A stretch of 64,000 nucleotides of DNA from JBFWWP01 sp050246115 (GTDB taxonomy: Bacteria > Planctomycetota > UBA8108 > UBA1146 > JAJFFE01), in the NCBI GenBank assembly GCA_050246115.1, contig JBFWWP010000013.1, forward strand, positions 1 through 64,000, given 5' to 3'. This document shows positions 1-7,287 of the stretch, in pieces (positions within the stretch are counted from its first letter, which is position 1; each line of letters starts with the position of its first letter). Below the pieces are notes generated by a model, which did no database searches, had not been told where the DNA came from, and was given only the letters and a program-made list of their open reading frames with translations. Position numbers and translations under genes: made by a program.

Positions 1-834
1 GCCACCCTCGGCGGTGCGTTCGTAGGTGATGCGCTTGGGGTAGTCGTGGCGCGGGTTGGCGAACACGGCGCGCGTCGTGCTCCACTCGGTGAGCACGAAC
101 TCGGTCGGCGCGCCGCCGCCGGGCTGCGCGATGTAGATCAGGCCGCCGTCGCGCTCGACGATGCGCAGGTACTCGAACGCGGACATCTTGCCGCGCGGTG
201 AGACGGTGCGCGAGACGCCAAGCATCGCGCCGCCGAGCGGCGGGGTCCAGCGTTCCTCGACCGATCCGCCCGAGCTCCGCGAGCCGACCCAGGCGCCGGC
301 CAACCACCCGAGGTCGCCGATCACGGCTGGGGCCGCATCAGGCATCGGGATGTCGTCTGCGTGGCGATAGAGCGCGACCGAGTCCCACTCCGTGCGCGTC
401 CTGGAGGCACGCACCACCAGACCATCGTCCGTGAGACGGAACTCGCGCCGGATCAGGCCGTCGGGCTCCGTTCCGGGCTCGCGCACGAAGTCCACCTCGT
501 AGATGAACGCGCCGTCCTGCAACGAGCCACGGTAGCGCGCGACCGATCGTTCCCCGGCCACTTCGTTGATCGAGCCGTCGAGCGCGACGCGCACGTCGCG
601 ATGCCCGGAACCGTGGCCGCGCACCAGAACGACCGCTCCCCCCTCCACACGCAATGAGAACCTCGCACTCATCGGCGGTCCCATCCGTTCGAGGCTGCGT
701 CCTTCGGTGCGGTCCTCGAGGTATGTCCATTCGCCGTCGAGGCCCGGTGCCGGGGTCTCCTGCGCCGGAAGCGCGAACGGGATGAAGACGGCAACGAGCG
801 TGAGGACGGCGAACCGGCAGGTGCGCAGTTGCAT
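1..834 (-). CDS. secreted protein with DUF6265-like domain, 3' end cut by the window edge
   Basis: The frame runs open from ATG 834 to base 1, giving 278 residues with no stop. GGAAAGAG lies just upstream of the ATG. Residues 1-24 look like a signal peptide ending in ALPAQ. Residues 30-160 form an uncharacterised beta-rich region. From about residue 172 a DUF6265-type domain begins (LGWLAGAWVGS, EERWTPPLGGAMLGVSR, FEYLRI, PGG, FANPRHDYPKRI). DUF6265 proteins are small exported proteins of unknown function, so no activity is claimed. The C-terminus lies left of the window. The signal peptide and domain match are read directly; the family name is from memory. Confidence 0.8.
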   Translation of the reverse strand, partial: MQLRTCRFAVLTLVAVFIPFALPAQETPAPGLDGEWTYLEDRTEGRSLERMGPPMSARFSLRVEGGAVVLVRGHGSGHRDVRVALDGSINEVAGERSVARYRGSLQDGAFIYEVDFVREPGTEPDGLIRREFRLTDDGLVVRASRTRTEWDSVALYRHADDIPMPDAAPAVIGDLGWLAGAWVGSRSSGGSVEERWTPPLGGAMLGVSRTVSPRGKMSAFEYLRIVERDGGLIYIAQPGGGAPTEFVLTEWSTTRAVFANPRHDYPKRITYERTAEGG

Positions 835-1004
835 GATGGGATCTCTTTCCAGTGCGGAAGATGGGTGCTTTCGACTCAACCGCCCGCCTGCCCTCGGCTC
901 GTGAGTCCCCATGCGGGCATTCCCACGTGCGCGGTAGGTCGAGGTGGCCCGATTGTACCCGCCGGAGTCATGACCCTGTAGTAGAGGGCGCTCGTCTCGA
1001 ATCA

Positions 1005-1067
1005 AAGCGCACTCACGAACACCCCCATCGAGCGCCTTGCGCTACGAGCTGAAGGCGAGGGCGAGCG
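1005..1067 (+). repeat. dispersed short repeat, copy 1
   Basis: The core, GAGCGCCTTGCGCTACGAGC followed by TGAAGGCGAG, closely matches 53839-53895. The match to that copy extends about 25 bp upstream of the core, starting AAGCGC and including CACGAAC. A shorter match lies inverted at 46749-46779. One frame of all three reads roughly LALRAEGE. No gene of its own is evident. Confidence 0.6.
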
Positions 1068-1167
1068 TTTGTGGGTGAAGCGAGCGCGGCTTCGCCGCGG
1101 TCGCGAGGGGGCGCACGGTACGCGCTTGAATGGGGTCTAGTGCGCCCCCCCCAAAGACGACCAAAGA

Positions 1168-1199
1168 GGGGGGCCCCCACCGGCACCGGAAGGCCCCCC
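1168..1199. terminator. G/C-rich hairpin
   Basis: GGGGGGCC at 1168-1175 pairs with GGCCCCCC at 1192-1199 across a 16-base loop. There is no T tract, so intrinsic termination is only a guess. Confidence 0.3.
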
Positions 1200-1409
1200 G
1201 AGAGTCGCCTTCGCCGTTCACTCGGCCGCCCCACCGACTCATCCCTGGCCCAACGGCTTCACGGAGCCTACGCCAGCCCCTCTGGACGGCCGGCCCTCGC
1301 GGAGCATCTGCCCGTGGCCCGGCCGGGGCCGACCGCGCCGCGCTGTCTCGTGCAGCGGCGCCGAGGTCAGAACGTCTCGGGACTTGCTTGGCTCGCAGGG
1401 CTAGGTATC

Positions 1410-1428
1410 CTCGACTCCTCGAGTCGAG
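1410..1428 (+). promoter_or_regulatory. perfect hairpin directly upstream of a ribosome binding site
   Basis: CTCGACTC, loop CTC, GAGTCGAG form an 8-bp perfect stem. It ends only a few bases before the purine-rich Shine-Dalgarno stretch (GGAGGAGG) of the gene at 1445. It could affect translation initiation or be the tail of a dyad operator. Confidence 0.35.
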
Positions 1429-1444
1429 CGGAGGAGGAGTTCGC

Positions 1445-1750
1445 ATGCAACGTCGACGTAGACCGATCGTAATCGTGCTTGCCGTGGTTGTGTTCGCGTG
1501 GCTCGCCAACGGAGTCGTGCTCATGAGCGGTTGCAACCCGGTCGAGGATTTGCGGGCCGCGCTCGCGGACTTCGGGCATGATCCGTCTTCCGCTCATGTG
1601 CTCGGGGCCGCCTACGGTTCGGGTTGGATCGGGGTGAAAGGGACCGTGCGTTTCGGTCTGCCCGATCAGCGCGAGGTTCGGATCAGCGGCGTTCGCCCCT
1701 TCGCGTTCGCGGGCTGGAGCATCCGTGAGGTCGAGACGGTTCGGTTTTGA
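1445..1750 (+). CDS. small membrane-anchored hypothetical protein
   Basis: It encodes 101 residues. ATG 1445 is preceded by a strong GGAGGAG, which is why I chose it over longer in-frame readings that start near 1130. The N-terminus is RRRRP followed by one hydrophobic helix (about residues 7-27, IVIVLAVVVFAWLANGVVLM), then a short cytosolic or periplasmic tail of about 70 residues rich in Gly and Val. No family is recognised. It stands alone on the plus strand. Confidence 0.6.
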   Translation: MQRRRRPIVIVLAVVVFAWLANGVVLMSGCNPVEDLRAALADFGHDPSSAHVLGAAYGSGWIGVKGTVRFGLPDQREVRISGVRPFAFAGWSIREVETVRF

Positions 1751-1879
1751 GGCAGGCGCGGAGTAGGTGCCGCGCTTGGCGGTTGTGCGACGATCGGTCT
1801 CGAGCGTGACGCCGGTGCAACTCCGGCCCGCGCGGCGGGATGCTGCGGGGTTCGCGGGTGCGCGTCGACGGGAGAGCGA

Positions 1880-2272
1880 ATGCCAGGAGACCTCCGCTAT
1901 ACCAGTGGTGCGCAGAAACAGCTCGACGAAGCGTTGGACCTGTACCGGCTGTGCATCGAGAAGACGCTGAGGGAACAGAAGGGCGAGGGTGCACTCGTCA
2001 GCGGGGCAGACGTGCGCCGTGCAATGCCTGCTCTGCGCCTGCACCGGACGTTGCTCCGCAAGCGGGTAATGCTCGCTGCGGCCTATCTTCTCGCACTCGG
2101 CCTGTACATGCTGTATTCCCCGACCATCTCCCCCCTTGCTGCATTCGGCTTCTGGGCCAGTGCGACACTCGGTGCCTTGGCCCTCGCTAGACCCCACGAG
2201 TATCGGGGTGCGAAGTTCGTGATAGGAGTGTCCCGCCCGGGCCGAACTAGCCCCTCGCGCCCGCAAGCGTGA
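1880..2272 (+). CDS. hypothetical protein with two transmembrane helices
   Basis: It encodes 130 residues. GGGAGAG sits just before ATG 1880. Residues 1-60 are soluble and helical (a charged, Leu-rich stretch). Residues 65-103 contain two hydrophobic helices separated by SPTISP (AAAYLLALGLYMLY and AAFGFWASATLGALALA). A short basic tail follows. The family is not recognised. Codon use resembles the neighbours, so it is probably a real gene, but nothing in the context gives a function. Confidence 0.5.
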   Translation: MPGDLRYTSGAQKQLDEALDLYRLCIEKTLREQKGEGALVSGADVRRAMPALRLHRTLLRKRVMLAAAYLLALGLYMLYSPTISPLAAFGFWASATLGALALARPHEYRGAKFVIGVSRPGRTSPSRPQA

Positions 2273-2576
2273 ACCAGAGTCTCGTGAATGCGCTTGATTC
2301 GAGACCAGCGCTTCCCAAGCCTGGGCTGTAGGGCGCGATCCACTCCGTAGCAGCTCGGGCGTGACTGCCGGTCCGCCACGCGCCTGCATCGGTCCCACGG
2401 AGCGATCGCCCCATCGACTCCGTTCGTCATTCTCATTCGCGGACATTCCACACGGTCAGCATGCGGCGACTTGATTTGGTCAGAGCTCGAGCCAACATTC
2501 TCCGTCGCCAGAGCAAATCTCGTGAGGCACGAGCACGACAGGCATGGACCCTTCGGACCGCGCAGTCTGGTTGGCC

Positions 2577-3320
2577 TCACTCCTGGCGCACCGCGATCCA
2601 AATGCGATGGTGGAACCCTTTGCCACCACGGCCACGACTCCCGAGCTCTTGCACGCGAAACCCTTGGGCCGCGACTCGTTCGGTGAAACCCGGGCTCTGG
2701 CCCGCCGACCAGATCGACAGCACGCCGTTCGGGCGTAGCGCACGCCGAATCACCTTCAGTCCCTCCGGGGAGTAGAGCCACCCCTCGCTCGCCGAGGACT
2801 TCGTGTGGGGACCGTTGTCGACGTCGAGCACGACCGCATCGTGACCACCTGGATGCGCCCGCAGGCGATCCGCGACATCCCCGAGGTGGATCTCGACGCG
2901 CGGATCGTTCAGCGGATGTCCCGCCAAGTGCCCGAGGTGATCGCGGTTCCAACGTACGACCTCCGGGACCAACTCAGCGACGACCACGCGGCTTGCGGTT
3001 GGCATGTGATCGAGAGCCGCTCGCAGGGTGAACCCCATCCCCAGACCGCCGACGAGTACACACGGGACGGCTGCGCCCGGGACGCCGGCACCGGCGGCCA
3101 GCGCGCCGCGGCTCAGGCGTTGCCATGCAAACTCCGCGATCTCTTTCTCGCTGTCGAACGAGCGGCTGTTCATGAGTTCCCACGTCCCGACTCGGATCGA
3201 GAACTCGTCACTGCGCCGCGAGAGCACCAACTCCGTGCCCGCAGCCAACTCCTCACCCTGGCCCGGCTTCCCGCGGGAACGCGGCACCGTCGCGCGATCG
3301 ATCACCTGCCAAGGAATCAC
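2577..3320 (-). CDS. spermidine-synthase-like SAM-dependent methyltransferase domain protein
   Basis: It encodes 247 residues. I placed the start at GTG 3320 (VIPWQVIDRA) because this family begins close to that motif; upstream codons read as non-homologous sequence. A Rossmann SAM fold shows as VLVGGLGMGFTLRAAL (the glycine-rich loop), VVVAELVPEVVRWNR (acidic ribose-binding end) and HDAVVLDVDNGP (post-strand-4 motif). The polyamine-synthase fold is shared by true spermidine synthases and by many uncharacterised proteins annotated as spermidine-synthase-like. The short length and missing N-terminal beta domain favour the latter. It is a monocistronic minus-strand gene beside the microcompartment operon, with no evident link to it. 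Confidence 0.75.
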   Translation of the reverse strand: MIPWQVIDRATVPRSRGKPGQGEELAAGTELVLSRRSDEFSIRVGTWELMNSRSFDSEKEIAEFAWQRLSRGALAAGAGVPGAAVPCVLVGGLGMGFTLRAALDHMPTASRVVVAELVPEVVRWNRDHLGHLAGHPLNDPRVEIHLGDVADRLRAHPGGHDAVVLDVDNGPHTKSSASEGWLYSPEGLKVIRRALRPNGVLSIWSAGQSPGFTERVAAQGFRVQELGSRGRGGKGFHHRIWIAVRQE

Positions 3321-3501
3321 TGCAGCTCCGCTCTCGAGGGTGGGTACGGCGGGTCGTGGCGGGCACCTCGGACCCGTGCCGAGCATCGACCTCGCACCGC
3401 GGCGTGTCAAGCACGCGCGCCCGCGACCGCCTCGTCAACGGCGGTCGTCCCGCGGCCCCGAGGTCTTTCTTCACGGGCGGCTTTCTCGTATACCGGCCCA
3501 C

Positions 3502-3523
3502 CTTGGGGGCGCAACGCCCCGAG
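3502..3523. promoter_or_regulatory. small hairpin upstream of the microcompartment operon
   Basis: GGGGCG and CGCCCC are separated by only a few bases, about 35 bp before the first shell gene. It may be a leader hairpin. No clear -35/-10 pair is visible nearby. Confidence 0.25.
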
Positions 3524-3553
3524 TCGTCATTCGGTCGGGCATGAGGGGGGCGG

Positions 3554-4036
3554 TTGCCGGTGTACCAGGGCGCGATTGGCATCGTCGAGGTGATGGGGCA
3601 GGTGGGCGCGATCGAGGCGGCCGACGCCATGACCAAAGCCGCGCTCGTCGACTTGCTCGGCCGCGAAGATGTCGGCGGAGGCTACCATGCCGTGTGCGTA
3701 CGCGGCGACGTGGGATCGGTGCGCGCGGCGTTGGCCGCCGGCGCGCGCGCCGCGAGTCAAGTGGGGCAAGTCGTCGGCGTCCTGTTCCTCCCGCGTCCGC
3801 ACGACGAGTTGACCGGGCTGCTCGCGGACTTCGGTGGGCCTGGCGCCGCGCTGCTGCCCGATGCGTCGGCGCTCGACGCCATGAATGTCCACCGATTGCG
3901 CGCCCTCGCTCGCCGCCTTCCCGACTTCCCGCTGCGCGGACGTGAGATCTCCCGAGCTACGCGGGAACAGCTCCTCGTGATCCTGCGGGAACACCTCGCG
4001 TCTCCCCCCTCCGGATCGAAAACGGGTGATCGCTGA
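3554..4036 (+). CDS. microcompartment shell protein, BMC-H with C-terminal helical extension
   Basis: It encodes 160 residues from TTG 3554; GTG 3560, two codons in, is an equally good start because a G-rich stretch (3545-3550) is better spaced for it. Residues 5-85 are one BMC domain: IGIVEVMGQVGAIEAADAM, DVGGGYHAVCVRGDVGSVRAA, then VLFLPRPHDEL. Such proteins form hexameric shell tiles. Residues 110-147 (NVHRLRALARRLP, FPLRGREISRATREQLL) are an extra helical module resembling SAP/Rho-N-type helix-extended-loop-helix domains. It could recruit cargo or bind nucleic acid; this is inference. The next gene overlaps its stop codon by one base (TGATG). Confidence 0.88.
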   Translation: MPVYQGAIGIVEVMGQVGAIEAADAMTKAALVDLLGREDVGGGYHAVCVRGDVGSVRAALAAGARAASQVGQVVGVLFLPRPHDELTGLLADFGGPGAALLPDASALDAMNVHRLRALARRLPDFPLRGREISRATREQLLVILREHLASPPSGSKTGDR

Positions 4037-5676
4037 TGGATGCCGACCTCGCGTCGATCCAGAACGCGCGTACCCTGCTGCGGCGCACGCACGCGGCGCA
4101 AGCCGAGTTCGCGCGCTGCACGCAAGACCAAGTGGACCGAGTCGTCGACGCCATGGCGCGCGCGGCCACGGATCACGCCGAGGAACTCGCCAAGCTCGCG
4201 GTCGAAGAGAGTGGGCTCGGTCGGGTTGCGAGCAAGATCCTCAAGAACCGTTTCGTGTCGATCCATCTCCACCGAGCCTATCGCAACCTTCGCACGTGCG
4301 GTGTGGTCCACGAAGATCGCGCGCGCGGGGTCGTCGAGATCGCAACCCCCATGGGTATCGTCGCCGGGATCATCCCCATCACGAACCCGACCTCGACTGC
4401 GATCTTCAAGATCCTGATCGCGCTCAAGGGGCGTAACGGCATTGTGCTGTCCCCGCACCCCTTCGGGGTCCGGTGCATCCAGCGCGCGGCCGAGGTCTGC
4501 CGACGTGCGGCGATCGCCGCCGGGGCGCCGGCCGACTTGATCACGTGCATGGACAGCCCCACGCTCGAGGGCACTCAAGCGCTGATGAAACACGATCTCA
4601 CGTCGGTCATCGTGGCCACGGGAGGGCCAGGGGTGGTCCAAGCCGCGTACTCGAGCGGCAAGCCTGCATTCGGGGTCGGGCCCGGCAATCCGCCGGTCTT
4701 CGTCCACCACACCGCCGATCTCGCGCACGCCGCGCGCTGCATCGCCGCGAGTCAGGGCTTCGACTACGGAACCATCTGTTCGTCCGAACAGTCCCTCGTC
4801 GTCGAACGCGCCGTGGCTGCGGCATTCCGTGCAGCGCTCACCGCCGAGGGCGCGCACTTCTGCGATGCGCGCGAGACCCAACTGCTCCAGCGCGCGGTAC
4901 AGACGTCGGACGGCCGGTTGAACACCAAGATCGTCGGCAAGAGCCCGCAGGTCATCGCCACGGCCGCGGGCTTCTCGGTGCCCGCGGAAACCACGATCTT
5001 GATTGCGCCCGAGCGCGGCGTCGGGCGCGACTTCCCGCTCTCGCGCGAGAAGCTCGCGCCGATCCTCGCGTGGTACGAGTGCGACGAGTGGCGCAGCGGC
5101 TGCGACCTCTGCATCGAGCTGATTCGCTACTACGGCAGCGGCCACACCATGGGCATCTATAGCCGCGACCCTGCGGTCATCCGCGAGTTCGCACTCGAGA
5201 AGCCCGTCGCGCGCGTGATCGTCAACGGACCCACGACCCAGGGCTCGGTCGGCTACTCCACGAACTTGAGTCCGTCCATGACCCTTGGCTGCGGGACCAT
5301 GGGCGGCAACATTACGACCGACAACATCGGGCCGCAGCATCTGATCAACATCAAACGGGTTGCTTACCCACGTCCCGAGTTCTTCGCCGAGATGGGGATG
5401 ACGCTCGACCGGTCGAATCTCGAGCCGGGCGCGCCGGCGGGGACACCGGCGGGCCCAGTCGTGATCGACGAGGGGGACGTCGGGGAGGCCAAACCCGTCG
5501 CTCCGGGCGCCCACCGCCGTTATGGCGGCGGCGGCGCCGGGGCCGGCATCGAGCAGATGATCGAGCGCGCCTTGCGAGGCGCGCGCCGGCCCCCGGACCG
5601 AAACTTCTACGATTCCGACCGCGGTGACGGCTACGACTTCAATCGTTCAGGGCGCCTGACGCGCCCGCCAGAGTAG
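4036..5676 (+). CDS. microcompartment-associated aldehyde dehydrogenase (CoA-acylating type)
   Basis: It encodes 546 residues. The fold follows CoA-acylating aldehyde dehydrogenases (EutE/PduP/AdhE-N type): PMGIVAGIIPITNPTST near the N-terminus, GGPGVVQAAYSSGKPAFGVG for cofactor binding, and catalytic Cys248 in DYGTICSSEQ. These enzymes convert an aldehyde to acyl-CoA with NAD. The catalytic core ends near residue 462. The remaining 84 residues are a Gly/Pro-rich linker, a predicted amphipathic helix (about 504-516, GIEQMIERALRGA) and a basic/Tyr-rich tail. That architecture is typical of encapsulation peptides that dock to shell tiles. It lies between two shell genes. The substrate is unknown. 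A non-acylating activity cannot be excluded from sequence alone. Confidence 0.85.
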   Translation: MDADLASIQNARTLLRRTHAAQAEFARCTQDQVDRVVDAMARAATDHAEELAKLAVEESGLGRVASKILKNRFVSIHLHRAYRNLRTCGVVHEDRARGVVEIATPMGIVAGIIPITNPTSTAIFKILIALKGRNGIVLSPHPFGVRCIQRAAEVCRRAAIAAGAPADLITCMDSPTLEGTQALMKHDLTSVIVATGGPGVVQAAYSSGKPAFGVGPGNPPVFVHHTADLAHAARCIAASQGFDYGTICSSEQSLVVERAVAAAFRAALTAEGAHFCDARETQLLQRAVQTSDGRLNTKIVGKSPQVIATAAGFSVPAETTILIAPERGVGRDFPLSREKLAPILAWYECDEWRSGCDLCIELIRYYGSGHTMGIYSRDPAVIREFALEKPVARVIVNGPTTQGSVGYSTNLSPSMTLGCGTMGGNITTDNIGPQHLINIKRVAYPRPEFFAEMGMTLDRSNLEPGAPAGTPAGPVVIDEGDVGEAKPVAPGAHRRYGGGGAGAGIEQMIERALRGARRPPDRNFYDSDRGDGYDFNRSGRLTRPPE

Positions 5677-5707
5677 TGGCGCACACGACGCATCGAAAGG
5701 ACATGGC

Positions 5708-6010
5708 ATGGAGCCACAAGGGACGTACCAGATCGCCCTGGGCATGATCGAAACCCGGGGACTGGTGGGCGCGATCGAGGCCGCGGACGCAATGCTGAAG
5801 GCAGCGCGCGTGCGCCTGATCGGCAAAGAGAAGATCGGCGGCGGCTACGTGACCGTCATGGTCCGTGGCGAAGTCGGCGCGGTCAAAGCCGCGACCGACG
5901 CGGGAGCGGCCGCCGCCAAGCGCGTCGGAGAACTAGTCAGCGTGCACGTGATTCCGCGTCCACACGATTCCGTGGAGTCGATCTTGCCGAGCGACGGCGC
6001 CAACTCGTAG
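5708..6010 (+). CDS. microcompartment shell protein, canonical BMC-H
   Basis: It encodes 100 residues from ATG 5708, preceded by AAAGGA. The whole protein is a single BMC domain: ALGMIETRGLVGAIEAADAM, the central-pore segment EKIGGGYVTVMVRGEVGAV, and HVIPRPHDSVE. It should be the major hexamer of the facets. The pore residues (IGGG) suggest a small, fairly uncharged pore. From memory it is closer to Haliangium ochraceum Hoch_5815 than to EutM or PduA; a search is needed to confirm that. It sits 31 bp after the aldehyde dehydrogenase and 9 bp before the next shell gene. Confidence 0.93.
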   Translation: MEPQGTYQIALGMIETRGLVGAIEAADAMLKAARVRLIGKEKIGGGYVTVMVRGEVGAVKAATDAGAAAAKRVGELVSVHVIPRPHDSVESILPSDGANS

Positions 6011-6019
6011 GAGTGTACC

Positions 6020-6658
6020 GTGGTCGAACTGCGTACGTTCACCTATCTCGACGTGATGCAGGCGCAGTTCGCGTCTTACCTCGCGACCGTGTCGCGCGGC
6101 TACTTGCCGGTGACGCAACAGGCCTCGTTGTTCGTCGAGATCGCACCAGGCATCGAGATCAACCGCCTCACCGATGTGGCGCTCAAGGCAACCGGTGTGC
6201 AGCCGGGAGTCCTCGTCGTCGAACGGGCCTTCGGCCTGCTCGAGGTGCACTCGTTCGATCAGGGTGAAGTACGTCGAGCGGGCGAGGCCATTCTCGCCAA
6301 CCTCGGCGTCGACTCGTCCGCGCGTCTGCGCCCGCGCATCGTCTCCAGCCAGATCATCACCAACGTCTCCGACTACCAGACGATGCTGATCAACCGTACG
6401 CGCTTCGGGCACATGATCCTCGGGGGCCAGACGCTCTTCATCCTCGAGGTGCACCCCGCCGGATACTCGGTCCTGGCCGCGAACGAGGCCGAGAAGGCCG
6501 CGTCGATCAACATCGTGGACATGACTTTCTTCGGGGCCTTCGGTCGACTCTACCTCGGCGGCAGCGACTCCGAGATTCGCGAGGCGGCCGCCGCCGCGAT
6601 CGCGGCGCTCGAAGGAGTCGACGGACGCGCAAACGCCGACGAGAGGAAAGGCGGATGA
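6020..6658 (+). CDS. microcompartment shell protein, tandem-domain BMC-T (Hoch_5816-like)
   Basis: It encodes 212 residues from GTG 6020; GGAG is placed eight bases upstream. Two BMC repeats are visible: residues 1-100 (ELRTFTYLDVMQAQFASYLA, QASLFVEIAPGIEINRLTD, VVERAFGLLEVHSFDQGEV) and about 105-200 (ILGGQTLFILEVHPAGYSVLAANEAEKAA, FFGAFGRLYLGGSDSEI). The pattern fits the trimeric, sometimes double-stacked, gated BMC-T group. It should form a pseudohexameric tile with a larger pore for metabolites or cofactors. It overlaps the next gene by four bases (ATGA), so the two BMC-T proteins are probably co-translated. Confidence 0.9.
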   Translation: MVELRTFTYLDVMQAQFASYLATVSRGYLPVTQQASLFVEIAPGIEINRLTDVALKATGVQPGVLVVERAFGLLEVHSFDQGEVRRAGEAILANLGVDSSARLRPRIVSSQIITNVSDYQTMLINRTRFGHMILGGQTLFILEVHPAGYSVLAANEAEKAASINIVDMTFFGAFGRLYLGGSDSEIREAAAAAIAALEGVDGRANADERKGG

Positions 6659-7257
6659 CGGACCCGCGGCCACTCCGACTCGCGAAGCCGCTGCCCCACG
6701 ACACGCTCGGCGCGATCGAGTTGTCGTCGATCGCCCAGGGAGTGCTCGTGCTGGATTCGATGGTCAAGGAGTCGCCGATCCACGTGCACTGGGCGCAGCC
6801 CGCGACGGCCGGCAAGTACCTGGTCCTGTTCACCGGCGAGGTCGAGGAGGCAGCGCGGGCACTGACCGCGGGGGTGCGACTCGCGGGGGACGCCTTGATC
6901 GACGAAGTGCTGTTGCCAGCGGCGGCGCGCTCGCTCCAGCGCGCGCTGATCACCGGCAACCGATCACGGCTCGCGACGCCGCTGCCGGCGCTCGGGATCT
7001 TGGAGACGTTCTCGGCCCCGAGCCTACTCGGAGCCACCGACGTTGCTGCCAAGACGGGAGAAGTGGCCATCGAAGAGGTTCATTTGCTGCAGGGGATCGG
7101 CGGCAAGTCGACTTCGATTTTCTCGGGGGACCTCGAGTCGGTGCGGGTCGCGCTCGAGGCGGGCGCGAGCTTTGCAAGGGATCGGGAGCTATTGGCGCGT
7201 GACGTGTTGATCCCGCGCCCGGATGCGGCGATCCTGCCCTTCCTCCTGCGAGACTGA
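6655..7257 (+). CDS. microcompartment shell protein, second BMC-T (Hoch_5812-like)
   Basis: It encodes 200 residues from ATG 6655. Two BMC repeats are visible: residues 17-100 (LGAIELSSIAQGVLVLDSMVKE, GKYLVLFTGEVEEAARAL, LIDEVLLPAAA) and 112-200 (ALGILETFSAPSLLGATDVAAK, LLQGIGGKSTSIFSGDLESVRVALEAG, VLIPRPDA). Its sequence is clearly different from the preceding BMC-T, so the shell has at least two kinds of trimer. This is the last gene of the shell operon; the sigma-factor gene begins about 30 bp later. Confidence 0.9.
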   Translation: MTDPRPLRLAKPLPHDTLGAIELSSIAQGVLVLDSMVKESPIHVHWAQPATAGKYLVLFTGEVEEAARALTAGVRLAGDALIDEVLLPAAARSLQRALITGNRSRLATPLPALGILETFSAPSLLGATDVAAKTGEVAIEEVHLLQGIGGKSTSIFSGDLESVRVALEAGASFARDRELLARDVLIPRPDAAILPFLLRD

Positions 7258-7287
7258 CCCGCAACCGGGGTATAGCGAAGCTGCGCA

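Larger units (their letters stand above)
835..1444. other. 610-bp intergenic region
   Basis: No convincing gene is visible. It holds the divergent promoter zone of the flanking genes, one copy of a dispersed repeat (1005-1067), a G/C-rich hairpin (1168-1199) and a perfect short hairpin just before the ribosome binding site of the next gene (1410-1428). Confidence 0.6.

Noticed and set aside
3757..5514. Long minus-strand open frame (585 codons) opposite the aldehyde dehydrogenase
   Set aside because: It is the mirror of a GC-rich gene with strong third-position bias; it has no recognisable domains, and the plus-strand gene is unmistakable.
3554..7257. Carboxysome, Eut, Pdu or PVM fucose/rhamnose-type microcompartment
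   Set aside because: No RuBisCO, carbonic anhydrase, ethanolamine lyase, diol dehydratase or class II aldolase gene is present, and the BMC-T pair looks unlike those of these types.
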